61,899 nt of DNA from a virus. Positions within the stretch are counted from its first letter, which is position 1; every line of letters begins with the position of its first letter. Positions 6,801 to 14,811 of the stretch are shown here, in pieces. The position numbers and the translations under genes were made by a program. The stretch covers positions 1 through 61,899 of the IMG/VR virus record IMGVR_UViG_3300044703_000081. The stretch is one strand, 5' to 3'. Below the pieces are notes generated by a model, which searched no databases, was not told where the DNA came from, and saw only the letters and a program-made list of their open reading frames with translations.

Positions 6801-9800
6801 TTAAACCTCGACCCCGTAATCCGCGAACGCGCCGCGCAGCCCGGATTCTATGCGCTCGTTGAGCTGCGCCGAGACCTGTTGCGCCAGCGCACCGACGTCG
6901 TTGATCCCGTGCATGTGGTTGTTGATGGTGGTCGAGCCGTTCATATGGAAATCGCCGCGGCCACCGCCGCCGGCACCGGCCGGCAGCGTCGGCAGCACCA
7001 CGCCGTCGCTTTCCGGCGAGAAGTATTCCTGGCGGAATTCGTTGACCCGATAGATGTCGCCGGCCGACACGCTGCCGCCTTGCCCGCGCTCGCCCTCCAC
7101 GGGCAGCTTCTCGAACGGCTTCACCCCATGCGACAGGTTGCGCAGCGCTTCGGCCGCGCCGCCGCCGGCACCTGGCTCGCCCGCGCGATCGAGCCAAGGC
7201 TTCTTGCCGCTCCACTCCCAATGACCGAAATCGGGATCGCGCCAGTCGCCGCCCGAGGTCATGCCCCAACGCCGCTCGGCGTCGCGCAGTGCACCGGCAT
7301 TGCTGTTGGCCCAGGTGCGAAAGCCTCGACCGACCACGTTGCGCGCCGCCTGGTTGATGTCGATGGCGTTGCCGAAGGCATGTTGGCTCCATCGCCCGCT
7401 GCCGGCGATGTTGCGATGCGCGTAGGAGCCGACCGAGGTGATCGGCGCGCCCTGCGACTCCAGCTCGTTGAGGAAACCCTGGATCGCCGGGGCGGATTCG
7501 CGATTGACCGTGAGCCGGCGGCCGCCCGCCGTCGACACCGTGACCAGGTTTTGCCCTGGGCCGCCGTACTGCCCGTGCATGAAATTGGCGCGGCCGCGGT
7601 TGGCGGCATTGCGCATCAGGCCGCCGAGCGACGGCAGGGCGGCAGGGCCGCCGGCCGGTGGCAATGAGGCGACGCGCGGGCCGCCGCTGCCACCACCACC
7701 GCTGCTGCTGGCACCACCGCCGCTCGCTGCATCGACAGAAGCCGCCGCGCGCGGAATGCCGCCGAAGCGGCCGCCGCCGCCGCCAAGACCACCAGCACCA
7801 TCGGACGGCGAGTAGCTGGCACGCTGCAATGCGCCATCACCACCGACCCCAGGCGGGATCTGAGGGGCCGCCGTGAAGTTCATCAGCGACTTGAGCCGCC
7901 TGATGAACTGCTCGACGACGCCAAGCGCCTTGTCGCTCTCGACCTGCAACGGTGCGGCAATCTGCGGCGACGGCAGCGGCACGCCGGTAATGGTCTTGAG
8001 TTCTTCGATGCGGGCGTGAATGCGGGACGGCAGGTCGGGCGAGAGCAGATCGAGCGGCAGCGTACCGCCAGGCTTGCTCGGCACCACTTCGAATTTCATC
8101 GCCTCGCGGTTGCGCATGAACGGCGAGGGACTTGGCAACGTCCCCGCGTTGCGAAACGATTGCGACGACTTCCCGAACGTGAAGTCGGTCTGCGGATACT
8201 GGTAGAGCTTCGACGCGAGCGGGCCCTTGCCCTTTTTGGCGTCGTCCTTGGCCTGCTGAATCAACTCCTCGCGCAGGGCTGCGCCAGCGGCGTGCCAGCC
8301 GAGCACGCCAGCGGCACCGCCGAGCACGCTCATCACACCGCCGAGCGTCGTCGCACCGAGAGCTGTCGCCCCTGCCCCGACTGCAGCGGTTGCGCCACCG
8401 GCCACCGCAACGCCGGCCGGGGCGGTGACCTCTCCGAAAACCTTGCTCTCTTTGACCTTGGCGGCGATCCGCGCCAGTGCGTCCGCGACGGTGTTGAGTG
8501 CGGCCGCCGCCCGCTCGCTGTAGGGTTCGAGCGCGTTCTGCACGACGTTGATAAGTTGCTCCATCACGCCATGGGCGGCGATGAAGGGGTCCTTCTCGCG
8601 CAGCCCCTCGGCCACCTCGAGCCCTTTGGTACGGTTCAACATCGCCAGGTCTTTTGCGATCACCTGCTGATTGACCAGCAAGCTCGTGAAGAATTCGGCC
8701 GCGTTGCGGTTGCCGAACATCTTCTGGACGACGCTGACGAACTCCTCCCTTTCCTTCTCGGTCGCGTCGGGACCGATCTTGACGCCCTGCGCAGCCAGCG
8801 CCGGCTGCATCACGTCGCGCGCCCAGAGGAACGGATTGGAGATCAGGAGGTCTTCCTCCTTGATCTTATCGAGATAGCGTTTGCGCCCTTCCCAATGGAC
8901 TTTCTCGGCCAGGCCGAACTTCACCATTTGGTCGACAGAGCGCGGCAGCGAGCGCAAGCCCACCAGCGAGCCGAACGCGGTCGCCTGCATCGTGCCGAAT
9001 TTTGCCGCCCCTTCGTGCTGCATCATCGTCGGTGCGACGGTCGCCAAATACCCCTCGCTGAGACCGTATTTCGACGCCTTCGAGGTCTGCAGATATTGCC
9101 GGAAGTCCTCGCCCTGCAGATCCGGGAACAACTGCTTCGCCTTCAAAAAGGCGTTCACCAGCGTCGTGAATTTGACCGGATCGCCGCCGACGATCGTTTC
9201 GAGACCGAGCACCAGCCGTTCCAGATCATGCCCGGCGTGCTCGCTGCCCTTGCCGAGATTTCCCAGCACCACTTGCGCCTTGACGAGAGTCTCGACGTTC
9301 TCCATCGCATGGTGGAAGTCGCCGAACCGGGCCCTCAACTGGCGAATGTGCTCCATTACGTCGAGCTGCCCCAGCGACGGATACTTCGCTGAGAGTTCGC
9401 GGGCCTTCACCGCCGCAATCGCCTGCTCTTGCGCGGTCATGCCGGCAAGCCACTGTCGCGTCTGTTCCCGCGGCAGTTCGGCGGCGCTCTTGATGCCCCG
9501 CCGCGCCACGTATCCGGCGCCGTAAACGCCGCCGCCGATGCCGGCAACAATGCCGGTATTTTTGACGATGCGCCCCATCGTCCGGCCGACGCCGAGACCT
9601 GAGAGTTCGTGCTTGGTCTTGGACGCCTGCGCGTTGACTGCGGTCAGCGCCGCAATGGTCTCGTTGCGCCAGTGCTGCACGGCATTGGTGCGGAACGCTT
9701 CGTCGAAGGTGCCGGCCTTCAGCTGGCTCTGCAGCCGTTGCCACGATGACCTGACCTGGTCGATGTCGCGCGCACCGAGCTTGAGTCGGCCGAGCATGCG

Positions 9801-10031
9801 ATCGAAGCGTTGGCCCCAGCCTTCCAGCCCGCGCCCTTCGCTGGCGAGCAGGCGGGCATTGTCGGCGGCATGCTTGAGCGCGGTCGCAAGACTGTCGGCG
9901 CCGCGCGCACTCTTGCCGGTTCCGATCGCGGTGCGGTCAACCTCCTTGAGCGAGGCAGCAACCTTTTTCGCTTCGGCCGAGACATTATCGACCAGGCGTA
10001 CGATCAGTTCGCCGATCAGCTTGCGCGCCAT
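6801..10031 (-). CDS. Tail tape-measure protein with C-terminal M15-type peptidase domain
   Basis: A 1076-residue tape measure that should set tail length and be ejected with the DNA. The N-terminal third has long charged helices (LVDNVSAEAKKVAASLKEVD). A central hydrophobic stretch near residues 540-590 is rich in Gly, Ala and Val and fits the membrane-active region. A Gly/Ser/Pro linker follows. Around residues 830-960 there is a D-Ala-D-Ala peptidase M15-like domain: the metal ligands fit QHAFGNAIDIN (HxxGxAxD) and FGHWEW. This domain would open peptidoglycan during entry. It follows the frameshift chaperone genes, as usual for these tails. Confidence 0.88.
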   Translation of the reverse strand: MARKLIGELIVRLVDNVSAEAKKVAASLKEVDRTAIGTGKSARGADSLATALKHAADNARLLASEGRGLEGWGQRFDRMLGRLKLGARDIDQVRSSWQRLQSQLKAGTFDEAFRTNAVQHWRNETIAALTAVNAQASKTKHELSGLGVGRTMGRIVKNTGIVAGIGGGVYGAGYVARRGIKSAAELPREQTRQWLAGMTAQEQAIAAVKARELSAKYPSLGQLDVMEHIRQLRARFGDFHHAMENVETLVKAQVVLGNLGKGSEHAGHDLERLVLGLETIVGGDPVKFTTLVNAFLKAKQLFPDLQGEDFRQYLQTSKASKYGLSEGYLATVAPTMMQHEGAAKFGTMQATAFGSLVGLRSLPRSVDQMVKFGLAEKVHWEGRKRYLDKIKEEDLLISNPFLWARDVMQPALAAQGVKIGPDATEKEREEFVSVVQKMFGNRNAAEFFTSLLVNQQVIAKDLAMLNRTKGLEVAEGLREKDPFIAAHGVMEQLINVVQNALEPYSERAAAALNTVADALARIAAKVKESKVFGEVTAPAGVAVAGGATAAVGAGATALGATTLGGVMSVLGGAAGVLGWHAAGAALREELIQQAKDDAKKGKGPLASKLYQYPQTDFTFGKSSQSFRNAGTLPSPSPFMRNREAMKFEVVPSKPGGTLPLDLLSPDLPSRIHARIEELKTITGVPLPSPQIAAPLQVESDKALGVVEQFIRRLKSLMNFTAAPQIPPGVGGDGALQRASYSPSDGAGGLGGGGGRFGGIPRAAASVDAASGGGASSSGGGGSGGPRVASLPPAGGPAALPSLGGLMRNAANRGRANFMHGQYGGPGQNLVTVSTAGGRRLTVNRESAPAIQGFLNELESQGAPITSVGSYAHRNIAGSGRWSQHAFGNAIDINQAARNVVGRGFRTWANSNAGALRDAERRWGMTSGGDWRDPDFGHWEWSGKKPWLDRAGEPGAGGGAAEALRNLSHGVKPFEKLPVEGERGQGGSVSAGDIYRVNEFRQEYFSPESDGVVLPTLPAGAGGGGRGDFHMNGSTTINNHMHGINDVGALAQQVSAQLNERIESGLRGAFADYGVEV

Positions 10032-10044
10032 GGTCGGTCCTCAG

Positions 10045-10670
10045 TTATCGCCGGAACAGCCGCGCGACCGCATGCGCGGTGTGCATGCCGCCGAGCTTGG
10101 CGCGCTCGCGCTCGATCGCCAGGGCCTCCTCGGCCCAGGCGATCAGTTCGTCATAGGTGAGCGCCATCAGGGAGTCGCGCGACCACCCGAAGGTTGCGGC
10201 GACAATGGCGGCGTAGCCGCGCCAGGCGCCGGGGGCTGCGCGGGTATAGGCTCTTGCGTCGCCCCGGCCGCCGGCGTCGCCAGCTCGAGCAACCTTCGGG
10301 GAAAAAAATCCAACGCCGCCGTCGATATCCGGTCCTGATCGTCGGGATCGAGCGCGTCCATCACCGCGCGTGGCGCGTCGAACATCGGCGGCCACGGATA
10401 ATATTTGCCGTCTGCCTCGATAGTTTGGATCGCTTCGGCCAAGAACGTCTCGAGCTCCGCAATCGTCACGCGGCGGATCGTCACCTCGCTGTAGACCTTG
10501 CCGTCGTATTCCAACGGCCAGTCGAGCGGGATGGTGAGCGAGCGAGGCTTGCCGCCGACAAAGCGTGGCGGCTCCGGCGCGGCCACCACGGCCGCGGCCG
10601 ACTCGACCGCCGGCGTCCCCTCGGGCGGCGTCTCGGGCTTCTCGGGCATCGTCTCGAGCTTCGTCTCCAT
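10045..10670 (-). CDS. Tail assembly chaperone, -1 frameshift product (P2 E+E'-type)
   Basis: This is the long form produced from the gene at 10167-10670 if ribosomes slip back one base on the T7 run at 10302-10308. The shifted frame then runs without a stop to 10045 and adds about 89 residues, including WSRDSLMALTYDELIAWAEE, a pattern typical of the second chaperone domain (gpE' / lambda gpT). It lies between tail tube and tape measure, where such programmed frameshifts occur in P2 and lambda. The product probably guides the tape measure during tail assembly and is absent from mature virions. Confidence 0.82.
10167..10670 (-). CDS. Tail assembly chaperone, short form (P2 gpE-like)
   Basis: A 167-residue protein. 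An acidic, Pro-rich N-terminus precedes the family core, which starts at RSLTIPLDWPLEYDGKVYSE and includes IRRVTIAELETFLAE, the pattern of phage tail assembly chaperone proteins of the E/gp41 group. After the slippery run in codons for DFF the C-terminus is Pro/Ala-rich. The gene sits between tail tube and tape measure. It should be made in excess over the frameshifted form and act with it in tail assembly. Confidence 0.8.
   Translation of the reverse strand: METKLETMPEKPETPPEGTPAVESAAAVVAAPEPPRFVGGKPRSLTIPLDWPLEYDGKVYSEVTIRRVTIAELETFLAEAIQTIEADGKYYPWPPMFDAPRAVMDALDPDDQDRISTAALDFFPRRLLELATPAAGATQEPIPAQPPAPGAATPPLSPQPSGGRATP
10302..10308 (-). promoter_or_regulatory. Slippery heptamer for -1 ribosomal frameshift
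   Basis: On the minus strand the zero frame reads GAT TTT TTT CCC, giving the heptamer T TTT TTT. Both tRNAs can re-pair after slipping by -1. The -1 frame continues to the stop at 10045. P2 uses a nearly identical T-rich heptamer at the same genomic place. Confidence 0.85.
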
Positions 10671-10705
10671 GGCGTACTTCCCCTTGACCGCTTATTGTTG
10701 ACCCC

Positions 10706-11245
10706 TCACGCCAGCCCGAGATTGCGCGCCTCGTCGGCGAACTGGGCGACGCCGTCGACCCGCCAGCCGATCGGGCCGGCGAAATAGTCGAAGTAGTATT
10801 TCTCCGCGCCATTGAGCATCAGCTGGTAGAACACGATCTCGTCGATCGTGTAGTCGTTCGCCAGCCCGTCGTCGCGCTTCCACGAACTGGGCTCGACCTT
10901 CACCATCCGCCCTTGCACCACCGCGACCGCGGCGAAGGTGGCGCCGGTGCGCAGGTCGCGCACGTTGCCGCGCGTTGTGTATTTGCGTCGCGTCGGAGAA
11001 TTCACGCCGAACTTGTTCATCACCTCCGGGTTGAAGCCGCGCAATTTGAAGGTCTGTTCTAGCGGCTCGAACAGCCGCAGCCCGATCTTGACCCCGAACA
11101 CGGCGCCGCCGGCGGCGTGCTCCTTGGTCTTTTCCTGCAACTGCGGCAGCTTCACATCCTCGATGGCGAGATGCTGACTGTTGGTCGGGTCTTCATCCCC
11201 GGCAAAAATGTTCGCCATATCGAGTTCGTAGAGGGTGGCAGCCAT
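10706..11245 (-). CDS. Major tail tube protein (P2 FII-like)
   Basis: A 179-residue protein of the P2 FII tail tube family. Length fits the family. The N-terminal LYELDMANIFAGDED stretch and PEVMNKFGVNSPTRRKYTTR with later YYFDYFAGPIGWRVDG are typical of the tube fold. It would polymerise inside the sheath to form the DNA channel. It follows the sheath gene directly and precedes the chaperones. Confidence 0.88.
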   Translation of the reverse strand: MAATLYELDMANIFAGDEDPTNSQHLAIEDVKLPQLQEKTKEHAAGGAVFGVKIGLRLFEPLEQTFKLRGFNPEVMNKFGVNSPTRRKYTTRGNVRDLRTGATFAAVAVVQGRMVKVEPSSWKRDDGLANDYTIDEIVFYQLMLNGAEKYYFDYFAGPIGWRVDGVAQFADEARNLGLA

Positions 11246-11307
11246 GTCGGCCTCCGGTCAGCGATGAGGGGGGATTGGTGGCGTCGCTTCGCGAGCGACG
11301 GGAACGC

Positions 11308-13164
11308 TCACGCGCCCAGATTGTTGAGCGCCGTCGCGATCGTGCGGGTGAGGTTTTCCAGCGCCTCGCGGTAGCGGCGCGAGGAGATCACGATCTTGCG
11401 CAGCACGGGCGGTTCTTCCGCCTTGAACAGCACCTGCAGGTTGCCCTGGCGCAGTTCTTCCGGCGAGTTCTTGTCAACCTCGAAGCCGACGCGGAAGTCG
11501 ATGATGTCGCCGCGCGCGCGCAGGTCGCCGAGGTGCGACTCCATGGTGTTGAGCACCGCGCGCACCGCCTGCGTGGTGATATTGAAGCGGCCGAGATAGA
11601 ATCGCAGCGTGCGCACCTGACCGAGCTCGATGTAATCGCGGCCGCGCATGACGTGGTAGAACATCCACAGCGGGTCCTCGGCGCAGGTGTCGGTGCCCCA
11701 GAACACGAAGCCGCCCTCGGCGATCGCGTCCTCGACGCCAGATTCCCCGCGCACGATCACGCCGGCGTTGCGGCCGATCAGGTCCTGCGCCTCGACCGCG
11801 CCGTCGGTGAGCGAGAACGCGATCGGGCGCGACGGCCCGACGATGCCGCGCACCGGCTGGTTGGCCCAGGAGTGGAACGGGCGGCCGTCGAATTCGTGAT
11901 CGCGGCGCACGCCGATGCCGGCGATGCGCGGGCTGGACGGTCGCACCACGATCTCGCCGCTCACCGGGTCGAGCACCCTGGAGTCCACCGCCAGCGGAAT
12001 GATGCGGTCGGACTGGATGGTCTCGCGCCAGTCGATCCACGCTTGCCGGCCGGAGGCGGGCCCGTCGGCGATCATCATGGCGCGCAGGCGATCGAGGATG
12101 GTCGGAATCTCCGCCACCACCGGGTTGGCCTCCGCCACCGCGGCGGTGATCGCCACCGTCACGTTGAAGCCGTCGCCGACGACGAAATCGGTCGCGCCGT
12201 CGGCAATGGTGAACTTGATGTGGGCGCCGTTATAGGCAGCGCCGACCGTGGCATTGGCGAGCGCGACCCCGTCCGGATCGACCACCGAGAACACGCCGCC
12301 GTTCGCCGGCACGCTGTCGACCACCGTCACCACGAACTCGTCGCCGGCGGCGAAATCGGTGCCGCCGTCCGCGAGCGTGAAGTTGACGCCGTGGGCGCTG
12401 TTGTAGGCCACGCCGACCACCGCTACGCCGTCGAACGTGCCGTCCGGCCGGTAGACCGCGAACACGCCGCCGTCGGCCTGCGGCGTCGTGCACACCACGC
12501 GCCAGGCGCCGGTGACGGCATCGTTGTCGGAGGTCAGCGCGCCGAGCGTGCCGGTACCGGTATTGCCGCCGGCCTTCGCCGCGCTCGAGGCCGCCTTGGC
12601 GCCGCCGATGCAGCGCACCAGATAGACGCCGGCCTTGCGGCTCGATCCAAACGCCGGATTGGCCAGGTTGAGCACGCCATTGCCGGTATTGCCGCCGGGC
12701 TTCACCGCGCTCGTCACATTGACCACGCCGCCGGTGACCGTGTGCTGGCTGGTATAGCCCGGCACGATGATCAGCCGCGGCGTCACGCCGAGCACGTTGG
12801 GCGCTTCGAGCAATTCCCAGATGCCGGTTTTCGCCGATTCCTCGCCAACCAGGTTGACGATCGTGGCGTCGGCATCCACCCCCTCGGCCACGCGCACGAT
12901 GATGCAGCGCGCGGCGTGCTGCCCGACCGCGAGCTGATCGGTCACCCCGCGCACCGCGTCGGGGATGGTGCCGGTCGCACCGAGCTTGGCCATCAGCACG
13001 CTGTCGTCCGTGGTGCCATAGACCGCGGTGTCGAGCGGAAAGGCGTCCGCGTCGGCGAGCGGCGCCGTGCCGACGATCCCGACCACCGACATTTCAGAGC
13101 CGGCGACGGGCAAGGTCTCGATATCATCGCGTACGTGTTTGATGCCGACGACGACTTCGGTCAT
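11308..13164 (-). CDS. Tail sheath protein (P2 FI-like) with inserted surface domains
   Basis: A 618-residue contractile sheath protein. The N-terminal MTEVVVGIKHVRDDIETLPV and C-terminal blocks (TDTCAEDPLWMFYHVMRGRD, EELRQGNLQVLFKAEEPP) match the P2 FI family, which is usually near 400-500 residues. About residues 155-345 are an insertion built of two related modules (DGGVFAVYRPDGTFDGVAVV ... FTLADGGTDFAAGDEFVVTV, then PANGGVFSVVDPDGVALANA ... FTIADGATDFVVGDGFNVTV). The same module occurs once in the head decoration protein at 25581-26249. The insert probably decorates the outer surface of the sheath. The gene is followed by the tail tube. Confidence 0.88.
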   Translation of the reverse strand: MTEVVVGIKHVRDDIETLPVAGSEMSVVGIVGTAPLADADAFPLDTAVYGTTDDSVLMAKLGATGTIPDAVRGVTDQLAVGQHAARCIIVRVAEGVDADATIVNLVGEESAKTGIWELLEAPNVLGVTPRLIIVPGYTSQHTVTGGVVNVTSAVKPGGNTGNGVLNLANPAFGSSRKAGVYLVRCIGGAKAASSAAKAGGNTGTGTLGALTSDNDAVTGAWRVVCTTPQADGGVFAVYRPDGTFDGVAVVGVAYNSAHGVNFTLADGGTDFAAGDEFVVTVVDSVPANGGVFSVVDPDGVALANATVGAAYNGAHIKFTIADGATDFVVGDGFNVTVAITAAVAEANPVVAEIPTILDRLRAMMIADGPASGRQAWIDWRETIQSDRIIPLAVDSRVLDPVSGEIVVRPSSPRIAGIGVRRDHEFDGRPFHSWANQPVRGIVGPSRPIAFSLTDGAVEAQDLIGRNAGVIVRGESGVEDAIAEGGFVFWGTDTCAEDPLWMFYHVMRGRDYIELGQVRTLRFYLGRFNITTQAVRAVLNTMESHLGDLRARGDIIDFRVGFEVDKNSPEELRQGNLQVLFKAEEPPVLRKIVISSRRYREALENLTRTIATALNNLGA

Positions 13165-13243
13165 GGGTCTCTCCTGTCAAAAATACCAACGCCGCCTTGC
13201 GGGGCGGCGTGCATGGGCGTGGCGGCTGCGGCTTGGGCTATGA

Positions 13244-14563
13244 TCAGAGCAGGGTGCCGGAGAAATACGTGTTGGCCGGGTCTCCATCGATCGACTTGTC
13301 GCCCGCACCACTCATGGAGAAGTACATCTCGAAGTAGTCGGTACCATTGGCTGCGAGGATCGCCACCACCGGCTTGTTGACAACCACGTTGTCAGCAGAA
13401 ACATATTCGGCCGATCGCACCGCGACCACGCCGTTCTTGCGGATGCTTGTGACGATCTGCGCGCCGGCCACGACGCCTTCGAATGGCAGCGCTGCGGCCA
13501 CAAGCAACACAGATCCTGCCGGAGGCGTCCACCGGCCGATTTCGAAATCGTAGTGACCTCCCTCGTCAAACAAGACGTTGAAGAAGTCGACCTTGGTGTC
13601 TTCGCCGGACGTCACTCCGATCTGTGCCACCGTGTTCTTGTTGGCGTGGAAAGACGCTTTGCCAAATCCCAGCGCGGCGCGGGCTGCTGGCAGGTCGTCG
13701 GCAAGGATGAACGTCCGCAACGCGGACACCACCCCGAGATTGCCGAACGCCTGCGCCTGCTGCGTGTCGGTCAGCGCTTGTCCGGCGTCGAAGCGCACCC
13801 GGTTGTCGAGCGCAGCCAGGACGGCGCTCGCAACGTCGTCATTGTTCGAGAGAATATAAGCGATCGTCGCAGCCACGAACCCGCAGCTTGCGATCTGCTC
13901 GGTGTTCGTGCCGAGCATCGCGGTCGGCACCTCCGGCACGCCGGTAAAATGCGGATTATGATTGGGCGCTTTCTGCGCCAGCGCTTCGTCGACCTCGGCG
14001 GTGCTATAGGCGCCGACTTGGGCGGCTGTCGTCTCGTGCGGATTGTCGGTGCGCGTTGCATGCGTGACGTCCGGCTTGGTCGAGACCGTGATCTGCCAGT
14101 CGTCATGTGTGCCGGCACCGTCGGCCAGCACCACATCGACGGTCACAAGTCCGCTCGGGCGATCGTACGAGAGGACGCGGCCGATCAGTTGCGTGGTCGG
14201 GTCGGCGATGCGGCTGATATTGACGTAATCGACAAACACCCAGCCGGCGCGAGTCTCCGCGCTCAGGACGAACTGCTTCTCCCCGGTTTCGACCGCGTTC
14301 GCGCTGGCAGAGCTGGCGGTGAACAGTACCCCGAAGTTTGACAAACGGCTCTGCGCTTCCAGGATCAGCGGCAGGAAGGTGTCGTTGAGGCGCTGCAGCG
14401 CCAGCGACGTCAGTTGAGTGACCGCATCAGCGATCCGTTCACCATCGAGCTCGCGCGCAGCCAGGCGCAGGTCGATATCCTGAAAGCGCTTGTTCCAAAA
14501 ATCGGGGTCGCCGAGATTGTCGTTGCGCTTGACCTTGTAGGCCGGCTCGTAGCGGGAAGGCAT
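13244..14563 (-). CDS. Tail fibre / receptor-binding protein with C1q-like tip
   Basis: A 439-residue protein. The N-terminus (PSRYEPAYKVKRNDNLGDPD) and helical stretch are typical for fibre attachment regions. The middle includes NPHETTAAQVGAYSTAEVD, a common phage fibre repeat motif. The last about 135 residues have alternating short strands and end ANTYFSGTLL, resembling C1q/TNF-like trimeric tips that bind sugars. It probably forms a trimer and contacts the host surface. It lies between two small or structural fibre genes and the sheath. Receptor unknown. Confidence 0.7.
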   Translation of the reverse strand: MPSRYEPAYKVKRNDNLGDPDFWNKRFQDIDLRLAARELDGERIADAVTQLTSLALQRLNDTFLPLILEAQSRLSNFGVLFTASSASANAVETGEKQFVLSAETRAGWVFVDYVNISRIADPTTQLIGRVLSYDRPSGLVTVDVVLADGAGTHDDWQITVSTKPDVTHATRTDNPHETTAAQVGAYSTAEVDEALAQKAPNHNPHFTGVPEVPTAMLGTNTEQIASCGFVAATIAYILSNNDDVASAVLAALDNRVRFDAGQALTDTQQAQAFGNLGVVSALRTFILADDLPAARAALGFGKASFHANKNTVAQIGVTSGEDTKVDFFNVLFDEGGHYDFEIGRWTPPAGSVLLVAAALPFEGVVAGAQIVTSIRKNGVVAVRSAEYVSADNVVVNKPVVAILAANGTDYFEMYFSMSGAGDKSIDGDPANTYFSGTLL

Positions 14564-14567
14564 CGTG

Positions 14568-14774
14568 TCAGGTCTCGACCAGCGCGTAGCTCTCGACGGC
14601 GTCGCCCAAGGTGGCGATCACCTTGCCCTTCACTACGTTGTCCTTCGCCGGCGACAGCACGGTGTCGCCATTCTTGCCGACGCGCACCGCCCGGGTGAGC
14701 GTCACCCGGTAGTTGGCTTCCGGGTCGATGTCGGGCGCTTTCGGCGCCGGAGACGGTGTAGTTGCCTTGGCCAT
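14568..14774 (-). CDS. Small tail-associated protein, unknown
   Basis: A 68-residue protein starting at the ATG at 14774. A Pro/Lys/Thr-rich N-terminus (MAKATTPSPAPKAPDIDPEA) is followed by a short strand-rich domain (NYRVTLTRAVRVGKNGDTVL). I do not recognise the family by function. Similar short proteins occur between fibre genes of rhizobial prophages. Its position suggests a virion or assembly accessory. Confidence 0.6.
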   Translation of the reverse strand: MAKATTPSPAPKAPDIDPEANYRVTLTRAVRVGKNGDTVLSPAKDNVVKGKVIATLGDAVESYALVET

Positions 14775-14811
14775 GGTTACCTCGATGTCTTGCAGGGGGA
14801 CGGCGCGCGGA

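Noticed and set aside
11275-13380. A 701-residue open frame on the plus strand opposite the tail sheath gene
   Set aside because: It is rich in His, Arg, Ala and Gly as expected for the antisense frame of GC-rich DNA, and the minus-strand sheath gene is clearly real.
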